This document shows positions 27,448-36,978 of a DNA stretch of 64,000 nt, one piece after another. The stretch is taken from the NCBI RefSeq assembly GCF_002724055.1, contig NZ_BDQY01000001.1:62001-126000 (forward strand), written 5' to 3'. A model generated the notes under the pieces. It saw only the letters and a list, made by a program, of their open reading frames with translations, did not search any database and was not told the origin of the DNA. Made by a program: the position numbers and the translations under genes. Origin of the DNA: Tepidibacter mesophilus. Lineage in GTDB: Bacteria > Bacillota > Clostridia > Peptostreptococcales > Peptostreptococcaceae. The stretch's first letter is position 1, and each line of letters opens with the position of its first letter.

Positions 27448-28095
27448 TCAAATCAATCCTTTTTGCCTTAATATTCTTTGCTGTTTAAATATATAAGCAA
27501 CTATATAATCCCGAATATTTTTAGATAATTCTATGAATTTAAGACTAATTTCAAACTGTTCAGAATTTTTTTCATATATATTACACCTTTTTACCTGTGA
27601 TTTAATAGTTAACTCTTCATCGTCTATAAACATTTTACATATTACTAATTCATTTAAATCTAATTTAACATCAGATATAAATTTTAGCCCACCTTCACTT
27701 AAATTTTTTGTATATCCATTAGCCACAAAATTATCTTTATAGTAGACAGAAATTTGATTACTAACAGGAAGTCTATAGTAGTTTCTTCTTTGCTTTATTT
27801 TAGTTTCATCAATTTGCTTTATTTTGATATATGCTATATTTTCATTATTTCTATATATAACATTAGCATCAAAGCAATAAATTCCTTTATCCTTTATACT
27901 ATAAGTAATACTAACTTTACTACCCTTAGGTATATTGATTAGTTTTCCTTTATATATTGGCATAGCTATTATATATTCATCTTCAGATATTATTTCCATT
28001 AATTGACTTATCAAATTTTTATTGATATCTATATACCCATCTGTAACTTTAATTTCTAATTTATCTCCTACTTCAAAAAAATTTTTGTATTTCAT
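27448..28095 (-). CDS. PilZ-domain c-di-GMP-binding flagellar brake protein (YcgR/YpfA type)
   Basis: The 215-residue protein has an N-terminal YcgR-like beta domain (about 1-95) and a C-terminal PilZ domain. The PilZ motif residues for c-di-GMP are intact: RxxxR at 104-108 (QRRNYYRLP) and NxSxxG at 131-136 (NLSEGG). Proteins of this kind slow or stop flagellar rotation, or act on the stator, when c-di-GMP rises. The gene is set between flhG and cheB, which ties c-di-GMP signalling to the motility operon; in B. subtilis the equivalent ypfA lies elsewhere. Confidence 0.92.
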   Translation of the reverse strand: MKYKNFFEVGDKLEIKVTDGYIDINKNLISQLMEIISEDEYIIAMPIYKGKLINIPKGSKVSITYSIKDKGIYCFDANVIYRNNENIAYIKIKQIDETKIKQRRNYYRLPVSNQISVYYKDNFVANGYTKNLSEGGLKFISDVKLDLNELVICKMFIDDEELTIKSQVKRCNIYEKNSEQFEISLKFIELSKNIRDYIVAYIFKQQRILRQKGLI

Positions 28096-28103
28096 AAAAA
28101 TAT

Positions 28104-28991
28104 TTACCCCCCTAAAAATAAATTAGACAGTCTATTTATAAAATTATTAAATTTGTTTTTATTTTCTGTATTGCCTAATAATGAATCACAAATATTTTCT
28201 ACATCTTTACTTGCTAAGCAATTGGGTGAATTCAGCATAAAAGGAACTTGCTTTTTTACTGAACTTCTAACATTTTTATCATCACTTATATATCCTAGAT
28301 AGCTTATTGGCTTATTTAAAAATCGTTTTGACACCATCTCCATTTTTTTAAATGTAGTATCTGCTTCTTTTTTATTATCAACTCGATTTATAACCATATT
28401 TATTATTTTTTCATTTGTTTTTTTTGTGATTACTTTTATTAATGCATATGCATCAGCTATTGAGGTAGGTTCTGGAGTGGTCACTACAATAACTTCTTGG
28501 GCTGCCAATACAAATGACATTACTGACTTTGATATCCCAGCTCCTGTATCAATTAATATAAAATCAACATATTGTTTCAAATAAATCATATTATTTAATA
28601 TTTTGTTAATTTTATATAATGGTAAGTCAGCCACCTCATTGATTCCTGCCCCACCAGAAATTATTTTTATTCCTAGAGGTCCCTCCACCATAATATCTTC
28701 TATTTTTACATTATCCTCTACCAAATCTATAAAACCATATTTTATATCTATTCCTAATAAAATTTCTATATTAGCAAGCCCTAAATCAGCGTCGATTACT
28801 AGAACTCTATTTCCCTTTTGCCTCAATGACAATGCCAAATTTAATGTAAAATTAGTTTTTCCTACTCCACCTTTCCCACTAGATATACAGATAACTCTAG
28901 GGTTTTCATTTGAATCTATGTTCCCTTCAGACACGTAATTGTATTTATTTTTTTTTAAAATAGCGCTTCTAAGTTTAGAGGCCTGATCCAC
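28104..28991 (-). CDS. flhG: MinD-like ATPase FlhG (YlxH)
   Basis: FlhG is a ParA/MinD-type ATPase that sets flagellar number and placement with FlhF. The deviant Walker A ISSGKGGVGKTN lies at residues 37-47, followed by VLVIDADLGLANIEILLGI and FILIDTGAGIS. I start the gene at a GTG at 28991 because GGGGAGGG is 6 bases upstream and the protein then begins with DQASKLR, the N-terminal motif that in FlhG activates FlhF. The result is 295 residues with a 17-base overlap with flhF. Confidence 0.95.
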   Translation of the reverse strand: MDQASKLRSAILKKNKYNYVSEGNIDSNENPRVICISSGKGGVGKTNFTLNLALSLRQKGNRVLVIDADLGLANIEILLGIDIKYGFIDLVEDNVKIEDIMVEGPLGIKIISGGAGINEVADLPLYKINKILNNMIYLKQYVDFILIDTGAGISKSVMSFVLAAQEVIVVTTPEPTSIADAYALIKVITKKTNEKIINMVINRVDNKKEADTTFKKMEMVSKRFLNKPISYLGYISDDKNVRSSVKKQVPFMLNSPNCLASKDVENICDSLLGNTENKNKFNNFINRLSNLFLGG

Positions 28992-30147
28992 AATCTTTCC
29001 CTCCCCAAATATCATCCACTATTTTTTTAATATTGAATTCTTCTATATCGTCAGGAACATTTTGACCATATGTTATATATTTTATTTTCTTTCCGAAATG
29101 ATACAATACATCCAATATAATCCCAGTTCTAGATGTTTCATCTGTTTTTGTTATTATAATTTTATAATCGTCTAAAAAACTATATTTTTCTAAAATTTCT
29201 TTTATATCTTGTATATGCCAATTCGCGCTTAAAACTAAGAAAATATTTTTTTCTTCAAAACAATTTACAAACTGTTTTAATTCCTCCATATGTTCTTTAT
29301 TTTTATGACTTCTTCCAGCAGTGTCTACAAATATTACGTCTTTATTTTTTAATCTCTGTACAGCGTAAGAAACGTCATTTAAGTCATATGCTACTTCAAG
29401 AGGAGCATTTAATATATCTGCATATATCTTCAATTGATCAACAGCAGAAATCCTATATGTGTCAAGTGTTAAAAAGCCTACCTTTTTATCATTTTTCAAA
29501 ACTTGTTTTGAAGCAAGTTTTGCTAGAGTTGTAGTCTTGCCAACACCTGTAGTCCCTACAAAGATGTTAATTTTACCATCAAGATTAGCATTTTCATAAT
29601 TATGATTTTCAAATTTTTCAATAAAATACTTTTTTATATGTTTTATGAAATCCTCATCTCCAAAGTGTTTATCATCTATGTTACTTAATATATCTTCAAT
29701 TAACTCTTTAGATAATCCTATATTCTCTAATAAATCATAATTTTTTTTTAAATTTCCATTGTTACTATCATTATTTAAGTTAATATCTACTTTACTATTT
29801 ATTTTCATCATCATAGTTTTTAGTTCTTGTATTTGAGTATTTATTTCACTTACATCTTTTTCTCTATTATAATTGCTTATGCTGTAGTCTTTTCCAAATT
29901 TATTTGATTCCTCTGTACTTTTATTTAATGGTTCTGGTTTTGTATGTTGATATTCAAAAGTTTTATTATCTATACTTTGTTTTTCTAATGCAGCCAAAAC
30001 TTCTACTTTTTCCTTCCTAGAGATCCCAAATACATTTTTCACCTTTATTTTTTTAGTGTGTATTATTACTGCATCATCACCTAATTCATTTCTTACTTTC
30101 TTTATTGCTTCTTGAGCATTATCTGCAACAAACTTCTTTATCTGCAT
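28975..30147 (-). CDS. flhF: SRP-type GTPase FlhF
   Basis: FlhF is the third SRP-family GTPase and guides where flagella are built. The N-terminus MQIKKFVADNAQEAIKKVRNELG is the FlhF-specific basic region. The GTPase has the P-loop IFVGTTGVGKTTTLAKLAS near residue 196, then LTLDTYRISAVDQLK, VDTAGRS and the specificity motif TKTDET. The length is 390. It follows flhA and overlaps flhG. Confidence 0.95.
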   Translation of the reverse strand: MQIKKFVADNAQEAIKKVRNELGDDAVIIHTKKIKVKNVFGISRKEKVEVLAALEKQSIDNKTFEYQHTKPEPLNKSTEESNKFGKDYSISNYNREKDVSEINTQIQELKTMMMKINSKVDINLNNDSNNGNLKKNYDLLENIGLSKELIEDILSNIDDKHFGDEDFIKHIKKYFIEKFENHNYENANLDGKINIFVGTTGVGKTTTLAKLASKQVLKNDKKVGFLTLDTYRISAVDQLKIYADILNAPLEVAYDLNDVSYAVQRLKNKDVIFVDTAGRSHKNKEHMEELKQFVNCFEEKNIFLVLSANWHIQDIKEILEKYSFLDDYKIIITKTDETSRTGIILDVLYHFGKKIKYITYGQNVPDDIEEFNIKKIVDDIWGGKDCGSGL

Positions 30148-30148
30148 A

Positions 30149-32194
30149 TTATATACTCACCGTCCCAACAGATTGTATTTTTACTTTAGGATCTATTTCG
30201 TTATACGAAAGAACTATTATATCATCACTGATTTGATCTATAAATCGCTTAAAATATATTCTTATAATAGGAGCCGTTACTATTATAGGCTGTTCCCCTA
30301 TTGACAATAATTTTTCCACCTCTTTACTTAAACTCTCTACCACCCTTTGAGAAATGTGTGGATCTAAAGCTAAATAATTTCCAGTCTCCGACTGCTGTAT
30401 AGAATCCATTATTGCTTGTTCTAAGTTGTTGTCTAAGTTTATAACTCTAGCTTGATTATCAGATATGAATTGTTTTGTAATAGATCTAAATAAAGACTGT
30501 CTTACATATTCTGTTAATGTATCCGGATCTTTAGTCAAAACACCATAATCTCCTAGCGTTTCTAAGATTGTGGCTAAGTTTCTTATAGATACACCTTCTT
30601 TTAATAAGTTAGATAACACTTTTTGAATTTCTCCCAATGAGAATAAATTTGGTATAACTTCATCTACTAAAGCCGCATTAGTTTCCTTTAGATTATCTAT
30701 TAGCATTTTAACTTCTTGTCTTCCTAATAATTCATATGTGTACTTTTTTATAACCTCCGTTAAATGAGTAGATATTATCGATGGAGGATCTACAACTGTA
30801 TATCCAAATATTTCTGCCTTTTCTCTTTCTTTTTCATCTATCCATTTAGCAGGCAGTCCAAATGCAGGTTCTATTGTATCAATCCCTACTACATCACCTT
30901 CTGCAACACCTGAATTCATAGCAAGGTAATGATCAAACATTATTTCACCTTTAGCTATTTCTACACCTTTTATTTTTATAATATATTCATTTGCCTCAAG
31001 TTGTATGTTGTCTCTTAATCTTATCATAGGAACAATAATCCCCATTTCAAGAGCACATTGTCTTCTAATCATAACTAATCTATCAAACAAATCTCCTCCT
31101 TGAGACTTATCAGCAAGAGGTATTATTCCATATCCAAATTCAAGTTCAATCGAATCAACTTGTAAAAGAGGCAATACATTTTCAGGTTTTCTTATATCCT
31201 CTATTTCATCATTAATTTCATTACCTTGTTTTTGAGAGTCAACATTGTCTTCTTCTGTATTTTGATTTGATTTTTTCAAATTAATACCTATAACCACAAA
31301 TACAATTGATAGAATGAAATATGGAGTAAATGGCAGTGGTGTTAATGATAAAGAAAATAAAACACCCGCTATTATATACATTATTTTAGGTTCTTTAAAA
31401 AGCTGACTTATAACATCTTTTCCTAAATTAGATTCAGATGCTGCTCTGGTAACAACTATACCTGTAGCTGTTGAAATTAATAAAGCAGGCACTTGAGATA
31501 CAAGTCCATCTCCAACAGTTAACAATGTATATCTTATTATAGCTTCCTGAATTGAAAGGTTTTGAAAAACAACCCCCATAACAAAACCAGCTAATATATT
31601 AATGATAGCAATCATTATACCCGCTATAGCATCTCCTTTTACAAACTTAGATGCTCCATCCATAGCCCCATAAAAATCAGCTTCCATTTGTATTTTTTTT
31701 CTTCTATCTCTAGCATCTCTCTCATCTATAAGACCTGAATTTAAGTCTGCATCTATTGCCATCTGTTTTCCTGGCATAGCGTCAAGGGTAAATCTTGCTC
31801 CTACCTCTGATACTCTTTCCGCTCCCTTAGTTATTACCATAAATTGAATTATAACTATTATAATAAATACTATAAAACCAACTAATGCGTTTCCACCCAT
31901 TACAAAATTACCAAATGCTTCTATTACATTTCCAGCACTCCCTGTACCTAATATATATCTAGTACTAGTTATATTCAGCGCTAATCTAAACAATGTCGTA
32001 ATTAATAGTAAGGATGGAAATACTGAAAATTCCAAAGCTTCTTTATTATATATTGCAATCAAAAGTATTAATAACGATAAAGATATATTTAAACTTAAAA
32101 GTATATCAAGTGCAAACAAAGGTATAGGTATTATTATCATTAAAATTATACCTATAATACCTAAGGTAACTATAATATCTCCTGATTTTTTCAC
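30149..32194 (-). CDS. flhA: Flagellar export gate protein FlhA
   Basis: FlhA is the main export-gate protein of the flagellar type III secretion system and converts the proton motive force into transport. The N-terminal half contains about eight membrane helices and the conserved FHIPEP-type loop (GARFTLDAMPGKQMAIDADLNSGLI and RDARDRRKKIQMEADFYGAMDGASKFVKGD). The C-terminal half is the cytosolic nonamer-forming domain with the chaperone docking site. I use the second GTG at 32194, 5 bases after AGGGTGG; a GTG three codons earlier is less likely. The protein is 681 residues. Confidence 0.96.
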   Translation of the reverse strand: MKKSGDIIVTLGIIGIILMIIIPIPLFALDILLSLNISLSLLILLIAIYNKEALEFSVFPSLLLITTLFRLALNITSTRYILGTGSAGNVIEAFGNFVMGGNALVGFIVFIIIVIIQFMVITKGAERVSEVGARFTLDAMPGKQMAIDADLNSGLIDERDARDRRKKIQMEADFYGAMDGASKFVKGDAIAGIMIAIINILAGFVMGVVFQNLSIQEAIIRYTLLTVGDGLVSQVPALLISTATGIVVTRAASESNLGKDVISQLFKEPKIMYIIAGVLFSLSLTPLPFTPYFILSIVFVVIGINLKKSNQNTEEDNVDSQKQGNEINDEIEDIRKPENVLPLLQVDSIELEFGYGIIPLADKSQGGDLFDRLVMIRRQCALEMGIIVPMIRLRDNIQLEANEYIIKIKGVEIAKGEIMFDHYLAMNSGVAEGDVVGIDTIEPAFGLPAKWIDEKEREKAEIFGYTVVDPPSIISTHLTEVIKKYTYELLGRQEVKMLIDNLKETNAALVDEVIPNLFSLGEIQKVLSNLLKEGVSIRNLATILETLGDYGVLTKDPDTLTEYVRQSLFRSITKQFISDNQARVINLDNNLEQAIMDSIQQSETGNYLALDPHISQRVVESLSKEVEKLLSIGEQPIIVTAPIIRIYFKRFIDQISDDIIVLSYNEIDPKVKIQSVGTVSI

Positions 32195-32204
32195 TTTAAC
32201 CACC

Positions 32205-33293
32205 CTATCTAGTCACATTTTTTAACGAATATACATAAGCAAGTATTTCTGCTATAGCTTCATATAGCTCGTGAGGTATTATATCTCCTATATTAACGGT
32301 TGAATACAACTGCCTTGCCAACGGTTTATTCTCTATTATTGGTACATCATTTTCTCTAGCTTTTTCTTTTATTTTTAGAGCGACCATATTTTTGCCCTTT
32401 GCAACTACATATGGTGCATCACTTTGAGTCTCATCATATCTTATAGCAACAGCAAAATGAGTAGGATTAGTTATTATAACATCAGCCTTTGGAACATCTT
32501 GCATCATTCTTCTCATAGCAGCTTGTCTTTGTTTTTCTTTTATTTTTGATTTTATTTGAGGATCTCCTTCAGACTGCTTATATTCCTCTTTAATTTCTTG
32601 TTTTGACATTTTTAAATTCTTATTGTGTTCATATACTTGGTACAAATAGTCAAATATCGATAATAACAAAAGATATAGTGATAATTTTATACCCAGACTA
32701 AGAGCTAAATCTACAAGATTGTACGAAATCTGAAATTTATTTAAATTGATGCTTTTCAGAATGTATACTATATTTTTTTTCATATAACTGTACGCTATTA
32801 CTGTTAAAATCAATATTTTAAAACTAGATTTCGTAAATTCAAATAAAGCTTTTATAGAAAACATCCTTTTAAGACCTTCTATAGGATTTAATTTGTCAAA
32901 TTTAAATTTTAAATTTTCAGTTGTGAATAAATTTCCAACTTGAGCTTTGCTAATTATAATAGATATCACTGCCGTTATAATTACTACTACAAATCCTATT
33001 TTCAATGCAAAATAAAAAATATACATTAAAAGTTTATATCCTATCAAAGTATTATCAAATTCAGTATTAAAAAAGTTATCTTTGAAAAACAAAAAACATT
33101 CATAGAAATTAGATACTATATATTTACCCAAGTATTTTAAACTTAATAAAGAGAATAATAATGTAATTGCTGAAGTTATTTCTTTACTTTGGACTACCTG
33201 TCCTTTTTTCCTAGCTTCTTGCTTTTTTTTAGGAGTAGCTTGTTCTGATTTTTCTCCTGAAAAAAGCTGCAAATTCATACGTATATGGCTCAT
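32205..33293 (-). CDS. flhB: Flagellar export switch protein FlhB
   Basis: FlhB switches export from rod and hook proteins to filament proteins. The N-terminus SGEKSEQATPKKKQEARKKGQV, four membrane helices and the C-terminal cytoplasmic domain with the self-cleaving NPTH motif (residues 276-279, ITNPTHFAVAIRYDE) are intact. ATG at 33293 has GGATGAG upstream. An ATG at 33302 overlaps the fliR stop as ATGA and could also serve. Unlike C. difficile, where fliR and flhB are fused, these are two separate genes. Confidence 0.95.
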   Translation of the reverse strand: MSHIRMNLQLFSGEKSEQATPKKKQEARKKGQVVQSKEITSAITLLFSLLSLKYLGKYIVSNFYECFLFFKDNFFNTEFDNTLIGYKLLMYIFYFALKIGFVVVIITAVISIIISKAQVGNLFTTENLKFKFDKLNPIEGLKRMFSIKALFEFTKSSFKILILTVIAYSYMKKNIVYILKSINLNKFQISYNLVDLALSLGIKLSLYLLLLSIFDYLYQVYEHNKNLKMSKQEIKEEYKQSEGDPQIKSKIKEKQRQAAMRRMMQDVPKADVIITNPTHFAVAIRYDETQSDAPYVVAKGKNMVALKIKEKARENDVPIIENKPLARQLYSTVNIGDIIPHELYEAIAEILAYVYSLKNVTR

Positions 33294-33298
33294 ATATC

Positions 33299-34084
33299 TC
33301 ATCCTTGAAGTAGTTTTATAATATTAAATATAAATTTATACATATCCTTAAACACAGTCTCCATTATAGGCTCATAATATGGAAATACAATAGAAAGTAT
33401 CAGTAATCCTAATAGCACTTTTATAGGCATTCCAACAACAAAAACATTCATCTGAGGCATAGTTCTAGCTAATATACCCAATATTAGATTCGTGGACAGT
33501 ATTATTACAGTTACAGGTATTGATATTTTAATAGCCATAACAAATATATAATTGAATATGTCGATTGAAAACTGTAAAATACTAGAATCAAAGTTTATTT
33601 TACTATTAATAGGTAGTATATAAAAAGTATTAACTAAAGCTTTTATTAAATAGTGATGCCCATTAATTATTAAAAATACTAGTGTAGATATTATATAAAT
33701 TAAGTTTCCAGTAATAGGTACTTGAAATCCATATTGAGGATCTACTACATTTGCCATACTAAATCCTAAATCTGTGTCGATAAAAGATCCAGCTAGAAAA
33801 AAAGTAGAAAAAACAATAAAAGCTATAAACCCTATAACCAAACCTATTCCCAGTTCTTTTATTGATAGAAATAATATTTGCAAAAATGGCATGTATTCTA
33901 AATTAGAACTATCTACAAAGGGCAATACTATATAAGCTAATATCATTGAAAATCCCAATTTAAAAATATTCGGAAGGTTCTTCCTTCCGAATATAGGTGA
34001 TGCTATAAATAAACCTATACATCTTGCTAATATAAGCATGTACACATTTATATAATTTAATATTTGATTTAAAATATCATTCAT
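33299..34084 (-). CDS. fliR: Flagellar export gate protein FliR
   Basis: FliR is a membrane component of the FliPQR export channel. The 261 residues contain about six hydrophobic helices, with ARCIGLFIASPIFGRKNLPN near the start and FIDTDLGFSMANVVDPQYG in the middle, both typical of the family. The stop overlaps the first possible flhB ATG. GAGATGATAAT precedes the start. Confidence 0.95.
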   Translation of the reverse strand: MNDILNQILNYINVYMLILARCIGLFIASPIFGRKNLPNIFKLGFSMILAYIVLPFVDSSNLEYMPFLQILFLSIKELGIGLVIGFIAFIVFSTFFLAGSFIDTDLGFSMANVVDPQYGFQVPITGNLIYIISTLVFLIINGHHYLIKALVNTFYILPINSKINFDSSILQFSIDIFNYIFVMAIKISIPVTVIILSTNLILGILARTMPQMNVFVVGMPIKVLLGLLILSIVFPYYEPIMETVFKDMYKFIFNIIKLLQG

Positions 34085-34097
34085 ATTATCATCTCTT

Positions 34098-34367
34098 TTA
34101 TTTCATAAACTTGTCAAAATTTAAAAATAAATTTTGAGTGAAATTAACCATAGTATTTATCATCCAATGTCCAAATAACGCTAACGCCAAAAATGTAACT
34201 ACAATTTTAGGTACAAACGACAATGTAGCTTCCTGTATTTGAGTTGTAGCTTGAAATATACTTACCAATAGACCAACTACAAGACTTATTATCAATATAG
34301 GAGATGATAACATTAAAATCATAGTTAAAGCCTGTTGCCCTAAATTAACAGCAGAACTTACATCCAC
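34098..34367 (-). CDS. fliQ: Flagellar export gate protein FliQ
   Basis: FliQ is a small channel component with two membrane helices. The sequence GQQALTMILMLSSPILIISLV, then QATTQIQEATLSFVPKIV, is diagnostic. The 89 residues match the family. The start is a GTG after GGGAAGTG. It stands in the conserved fliO-fliP-fliQ-fliR-flhB-flhA run. Confidence 0.95.
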   Translation of the reverse strand: MDVSSAVNLGQQALTMILMLSSPILIISLVVGLLVSIFQATTQIQEATLSFVPKIVVTFLALALFGHWMINTMVNFTQNLFLNFDKFMK

Positions 34368-34382
34368 TTTTTCACTTCCCTT

Positions 34383-35138
34383 TTATTTAAAACCTAATAC
34401 AATAGATTTAACTATTAAATTCCAACCATCTACCAGTATAAATAGTAATACCTTAAATGGAAGGGATATCATTACAGGAGGTAACATCATCATACCCATA
34501 GACATTAATGTACTTGCAACAACCATATCTACAATTATAAAAGGTATAAATAGAACAAAACCCATTTGAAATCCTGTTTTAAGCTCACTTATTAAAAAAG
34601 CTGGAATAAGAACTCTATTAGGAACATCCTCCAATTTCAAATCATTACTTTTTTCTATTTTTGCTATTTCAATAAAAAGCAACATATCTTTTTCTCTAGT
34701 TTGCTTAAACATAAAATTCCTTACTGGCTCCATACCCTTTTTAAAAGCTTCTTCTTGACTTATCTGTTGATTAAAATAAGGATTTAACGCATTGTCATAA
34801 ATTTCAGTTCCAACAGGAGCCATTATAAAAAACGTTAAGAATAAAGCAAGTCCAATTAAAACTTGAGTAGGTGGATTTTGTTGAGTTGCTAGTGCATTTC
34901 TCAAGAAAGATAAAATTATTATTATTCTAGTGAACGAAGTCATCATTATTATTATTGTAGGCAATAATGAAAGAACAGTAAATAATAATATTATCTCAAC
35001 AGTATTACTCAAATTACTTGGATCTGTAGTTCCATTTATATCCAATGAAATATTAGGTACCTCCGGTTGTCCCCATGTCAAACTCGTTGTACATAAAAAA
35101 ACTATAACAACAAAAAAGATCTTTTTAAATTTCTTCAC
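34383..35138 (-). CDS. fliP: Flagellar export gate protein FliP
   Basis: FliP forms the core of the export channel. It has a cleavable-looking signal peptide (residues about 1-23), then four membrane helices with the family motifs LLPTIIIMMTSFTRIIIILSFLR and QNPPTQVLIGLALFLTFF near the middle, and ELKTGFQMGFVLFIPFIIVDMVVAS in the C-terminal half. The 251 residues match. It starts at a GTG with AAGGATGAT upstream, inside the last codons of fliO, so coupling is likely. Confidence 0.96.
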   Translation of the reverse strand: MKKFKKIFFVVIVFLCTTSLTWGQPEVPNISLDINGTTDPSNLSNTVEIILLFTVLSLLPTIIIMMTSFTRIIIILSFLRNALATQQNPPTQVLIGLALFLTFFIMAPVGTEIYDNALNPYFNQQISQEEAFKKGMEPVRNFMFKQTREKDMLLFIEIAKIEKSNDLKLEDVPNRVLIPAFLISELKTGFQMGFVLFIPFIIVDMVVASTLMSMGMMMLPPVMISLPFKVLLFILVDGWNLIVKSIVLGFK

Positions 35139-35406
35139 TTATATCATCCTTATTCTCAAAAGTATCTATTTTAATGAACTTATCTTGAGAAATACCTATT
35201 AAATATTCTCTATTTTTATATACAATTAAAACCAACTCTTTATCTTTATTCACTAAAAGTCTTTCTTTTATTTTAATACTTTTATTTTTATTAATGAACT
35301 CATTTTTTTTAGCTAAGTATTTAGATGTAATATGAGCCAAATAAAGTATTATTATAAAAATGCATATATATCCTAACATTTTCATAATTAGGTTGAATAT
35401 ATCCAT
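35125..35406 (-). CDS. fliO: Flagellar protein FliO (FliZ-like)
   Basis: FliO assists assembly of the FliP ring. The 93-residue protein has one membrane helix (about residues 7-27) and a small cytoplasmic SH3-like part with IKERLLVNKDKELVLIVYKNREYLIG, which fits the FliO family. It lacks the long extracellular domain of Bacillus FliZ, as in other clostridia. It lies just upstream of fliP, with a short overlap. Confidence 0.85.
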   Translation of the reverse strand: MDIFNLIMKMLGYICIFIIILYLAHITSKYLAKKNEFINKNKSIKIKERLLVNKDKELVLIVYKNREYLIGISQDKFIKIDTFENKDDISEEI

Positions 35407-35411
35407 ATTTT

Positions 35412-35774
35412 TTATCCTAAAACCTTTTTAACCGCTTCTAATACTCTATCTGCTTGGAAAGGCTTAACAATAAAATCTTTAGCTCCCGATTGGATGGCTT
35501 CAATTACCATGCCTTGCTGTCCCATAGCAGAACACATTATTACACTAGCTGATGGATCTACTTTTTTAATTTCTTTAACAGCTTGTATACCGTCCATTTC
35601 GGGCATTGTAATATCCATTATTACAAGATTAGGTTTTAACTCCTTATACTTTTCAACTGCTTTTAATCCATTTTCAGCTTCACCAACGACTTCATAACCA
35701 TTTTTAACCAATATATCCTTAATCATCATTCTCATAAAAGCTGCATCGTCTACTAACAATATACTTTTTGACAT
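35412..35774 (-). CDS. cheY: Chemotaxis response regulator CheY
   Basis: A single receiver domain of 120 residues. Asp9, Asp10, the phospho-acceptor Asp54 (LVIMDITMPEMDG), the switch region around Ser82 and Lys104 (FIVKPF) are all present. CheY-P binds the flagellar switch to change rotation. The gene directly follows fliY, as in Bacillus. AGGAGG precedes the ATG. Confidence 0.97.
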   Translation of the reverse strand: MSKSILLVDDAAFMRMMIKDILVKNGYEVVGEAENGLKAVEKYKELKPNLVIMDITMPEMDGIQAVKEIKKVDPSASVIMCSAMGQQGMVIEAIQSGAKDFIVKPFQADRVLEAVKKVLG

Positions 35775-35820
35775 TTTAAAATTCCTCCTCTAAATTACTA
35801 TACTATTTTACTTTTATTTA

Positions 35821-36978
35821 TTATATTGATCTTAATCTTTTTTCAGGTTTTATAATATCAGTTATTCTTATACCATAATTTTCATCTATAACTACAACTT
35901 CTCCTTTTGCGACTTTTTTAGAATTCACTAATATATCTAATGGTTCTCCTACCAACTTATCTAGCTCTATTATTGTTCCTGGAGAAAATTCTAATATATC
36001 ATCTATACTTTTTCTAGTTCTTCCTAGTTCTACAGTTACATTTAATAATACATCTTTAATTATATCTATATTTTCAGGCATATTATTTGAATTTATATTT
36101 GGAGATTCGAAGCTTTCAAATTTTACTGGTTGAACATTTACTGGAGACTCAATATTTTGTTTATTTTGGCTATAAGTACTTTTTTGAGACGCATTAGATA
36201 CTTCTTCAATATAACTATTATCAGTAAAAGTGGATTTATTATTATTATTGCTATTATTGGTATTAATTTCTTCATTTGATGATAAATCGTCAGAATCCCC
36301 ATATAACATATTATCAACCAAACTCTTAGCAAAGTCAATAGGTAGCAATTGCATTATATTACTATCAATTAAGTTACCTATAGTCATTCTAAATGAAATT
36401 CTTACTATTTTTTCATCATTCTTCATAAACTTAAAATCATAATCTTCGTCAGATAAATTAACTTTATATACTCTAGGTGGATTTATATCTATTTTTTTTG
36501 ATATCATATCGGATAATGCAGTAGCAGAAGACCCAATCATCTGATTCATAGCCTCACTTATAGCACTTAAATGTATTTCATCTAATTCATCAGGAAGATT
36601 TGTTTCCCCATCTCCACCCATCATAAGAGAAGTGATTACCTTAACATCTTCTTCTTTTAAAACCAGCAAATTACTTCCATTTAATCCCTCTTTATATCCT
36701 ACTTCAACAGAAACAAATGGTAGTGGATATTTGCTAGCTATTTCATTTAAAGTAACAATATCTACGGTTGGAGTAGTTATGCTTACCTTGTGACCTAACA
36801 AAGTGAATAAAGTTGTAGCAGCTGTTCCCATACTTATATTTCCAATTTCTCCAACAGCATCTTTTTCTATATCATTTAATAAAATTTTATCTTTATCTGT
36901 ATCTTCAGAAGAAACTTCTTCTAAGCTCCCCTTTAAAAGAGCATTGATTTCTTCTTGTGACAGCATATCATTCATCAT
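35821..36978 (-). CDS. fliY: Flagellar switch phosphatase FliY (FliN-type C-ring protein)
   Basis: FliY combines a C-ring FliN domain with a CheY-P phosphatase. The N-terminus MLSQEEINALLKG is the CheY-P-binding peptide. The CheC-like part has two active-site helices, GEIGNISMGTAA (Glu44, Asn47) and ISEAMNQMIGSSA (Glu142, Asn145). The C-terminal FliN domain (about 300-385) includes VTVELGRTRKSIDDILEFSPGTIIELDKL. A 65-residue low-complexity linker rich in Asn and Ser lies between. I start at the ATG at 36978, with AAGGGTGATG 6 bases upstream and inside the end of fliM. The protein is 385 residues. Confidence 0.95.
   Translation of the reverse strand: MMNDMLSQEEINALLKGSLEEVSSEDTDKDKILLNDIEKDAVGEIGNISMGTAATTLFTLLGHKVSITTPTVDIVTLNEIASKYPLPFVSVEVGYKEGLNGSNLLVLKEEDVKVITSLMMGGDGETNLPDELDEIHLSAISEAMNQMIGSSATALSDMISKKIDINPPRVYKVNLSDEDYDFKFMKNDEKIVRISFRMTIGNLIDSNIMQLLPIDFAKSLVDNMLYGDSDDLSSNEEINTNNSNNNNKSTFTDNSYIEEVSNASQKSTYSQNKQNIESPVNVQPVKFESFESPNINSNNMPENIDIIKDVLLNVTVELGRTRKSIDDILEFSPGTIIELDKLVGEPLDILVNSKKVAKGEVVVIDENYGIRITDIIKPEKRLRSI

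Noticed and set aside
33290-33305. A FliR-FlhB fusion as in C. difficile
   Set aside because: The fliR stop codon TGA is present and flhB starts separately in a different frame. The two frames only overlap as ATGA.
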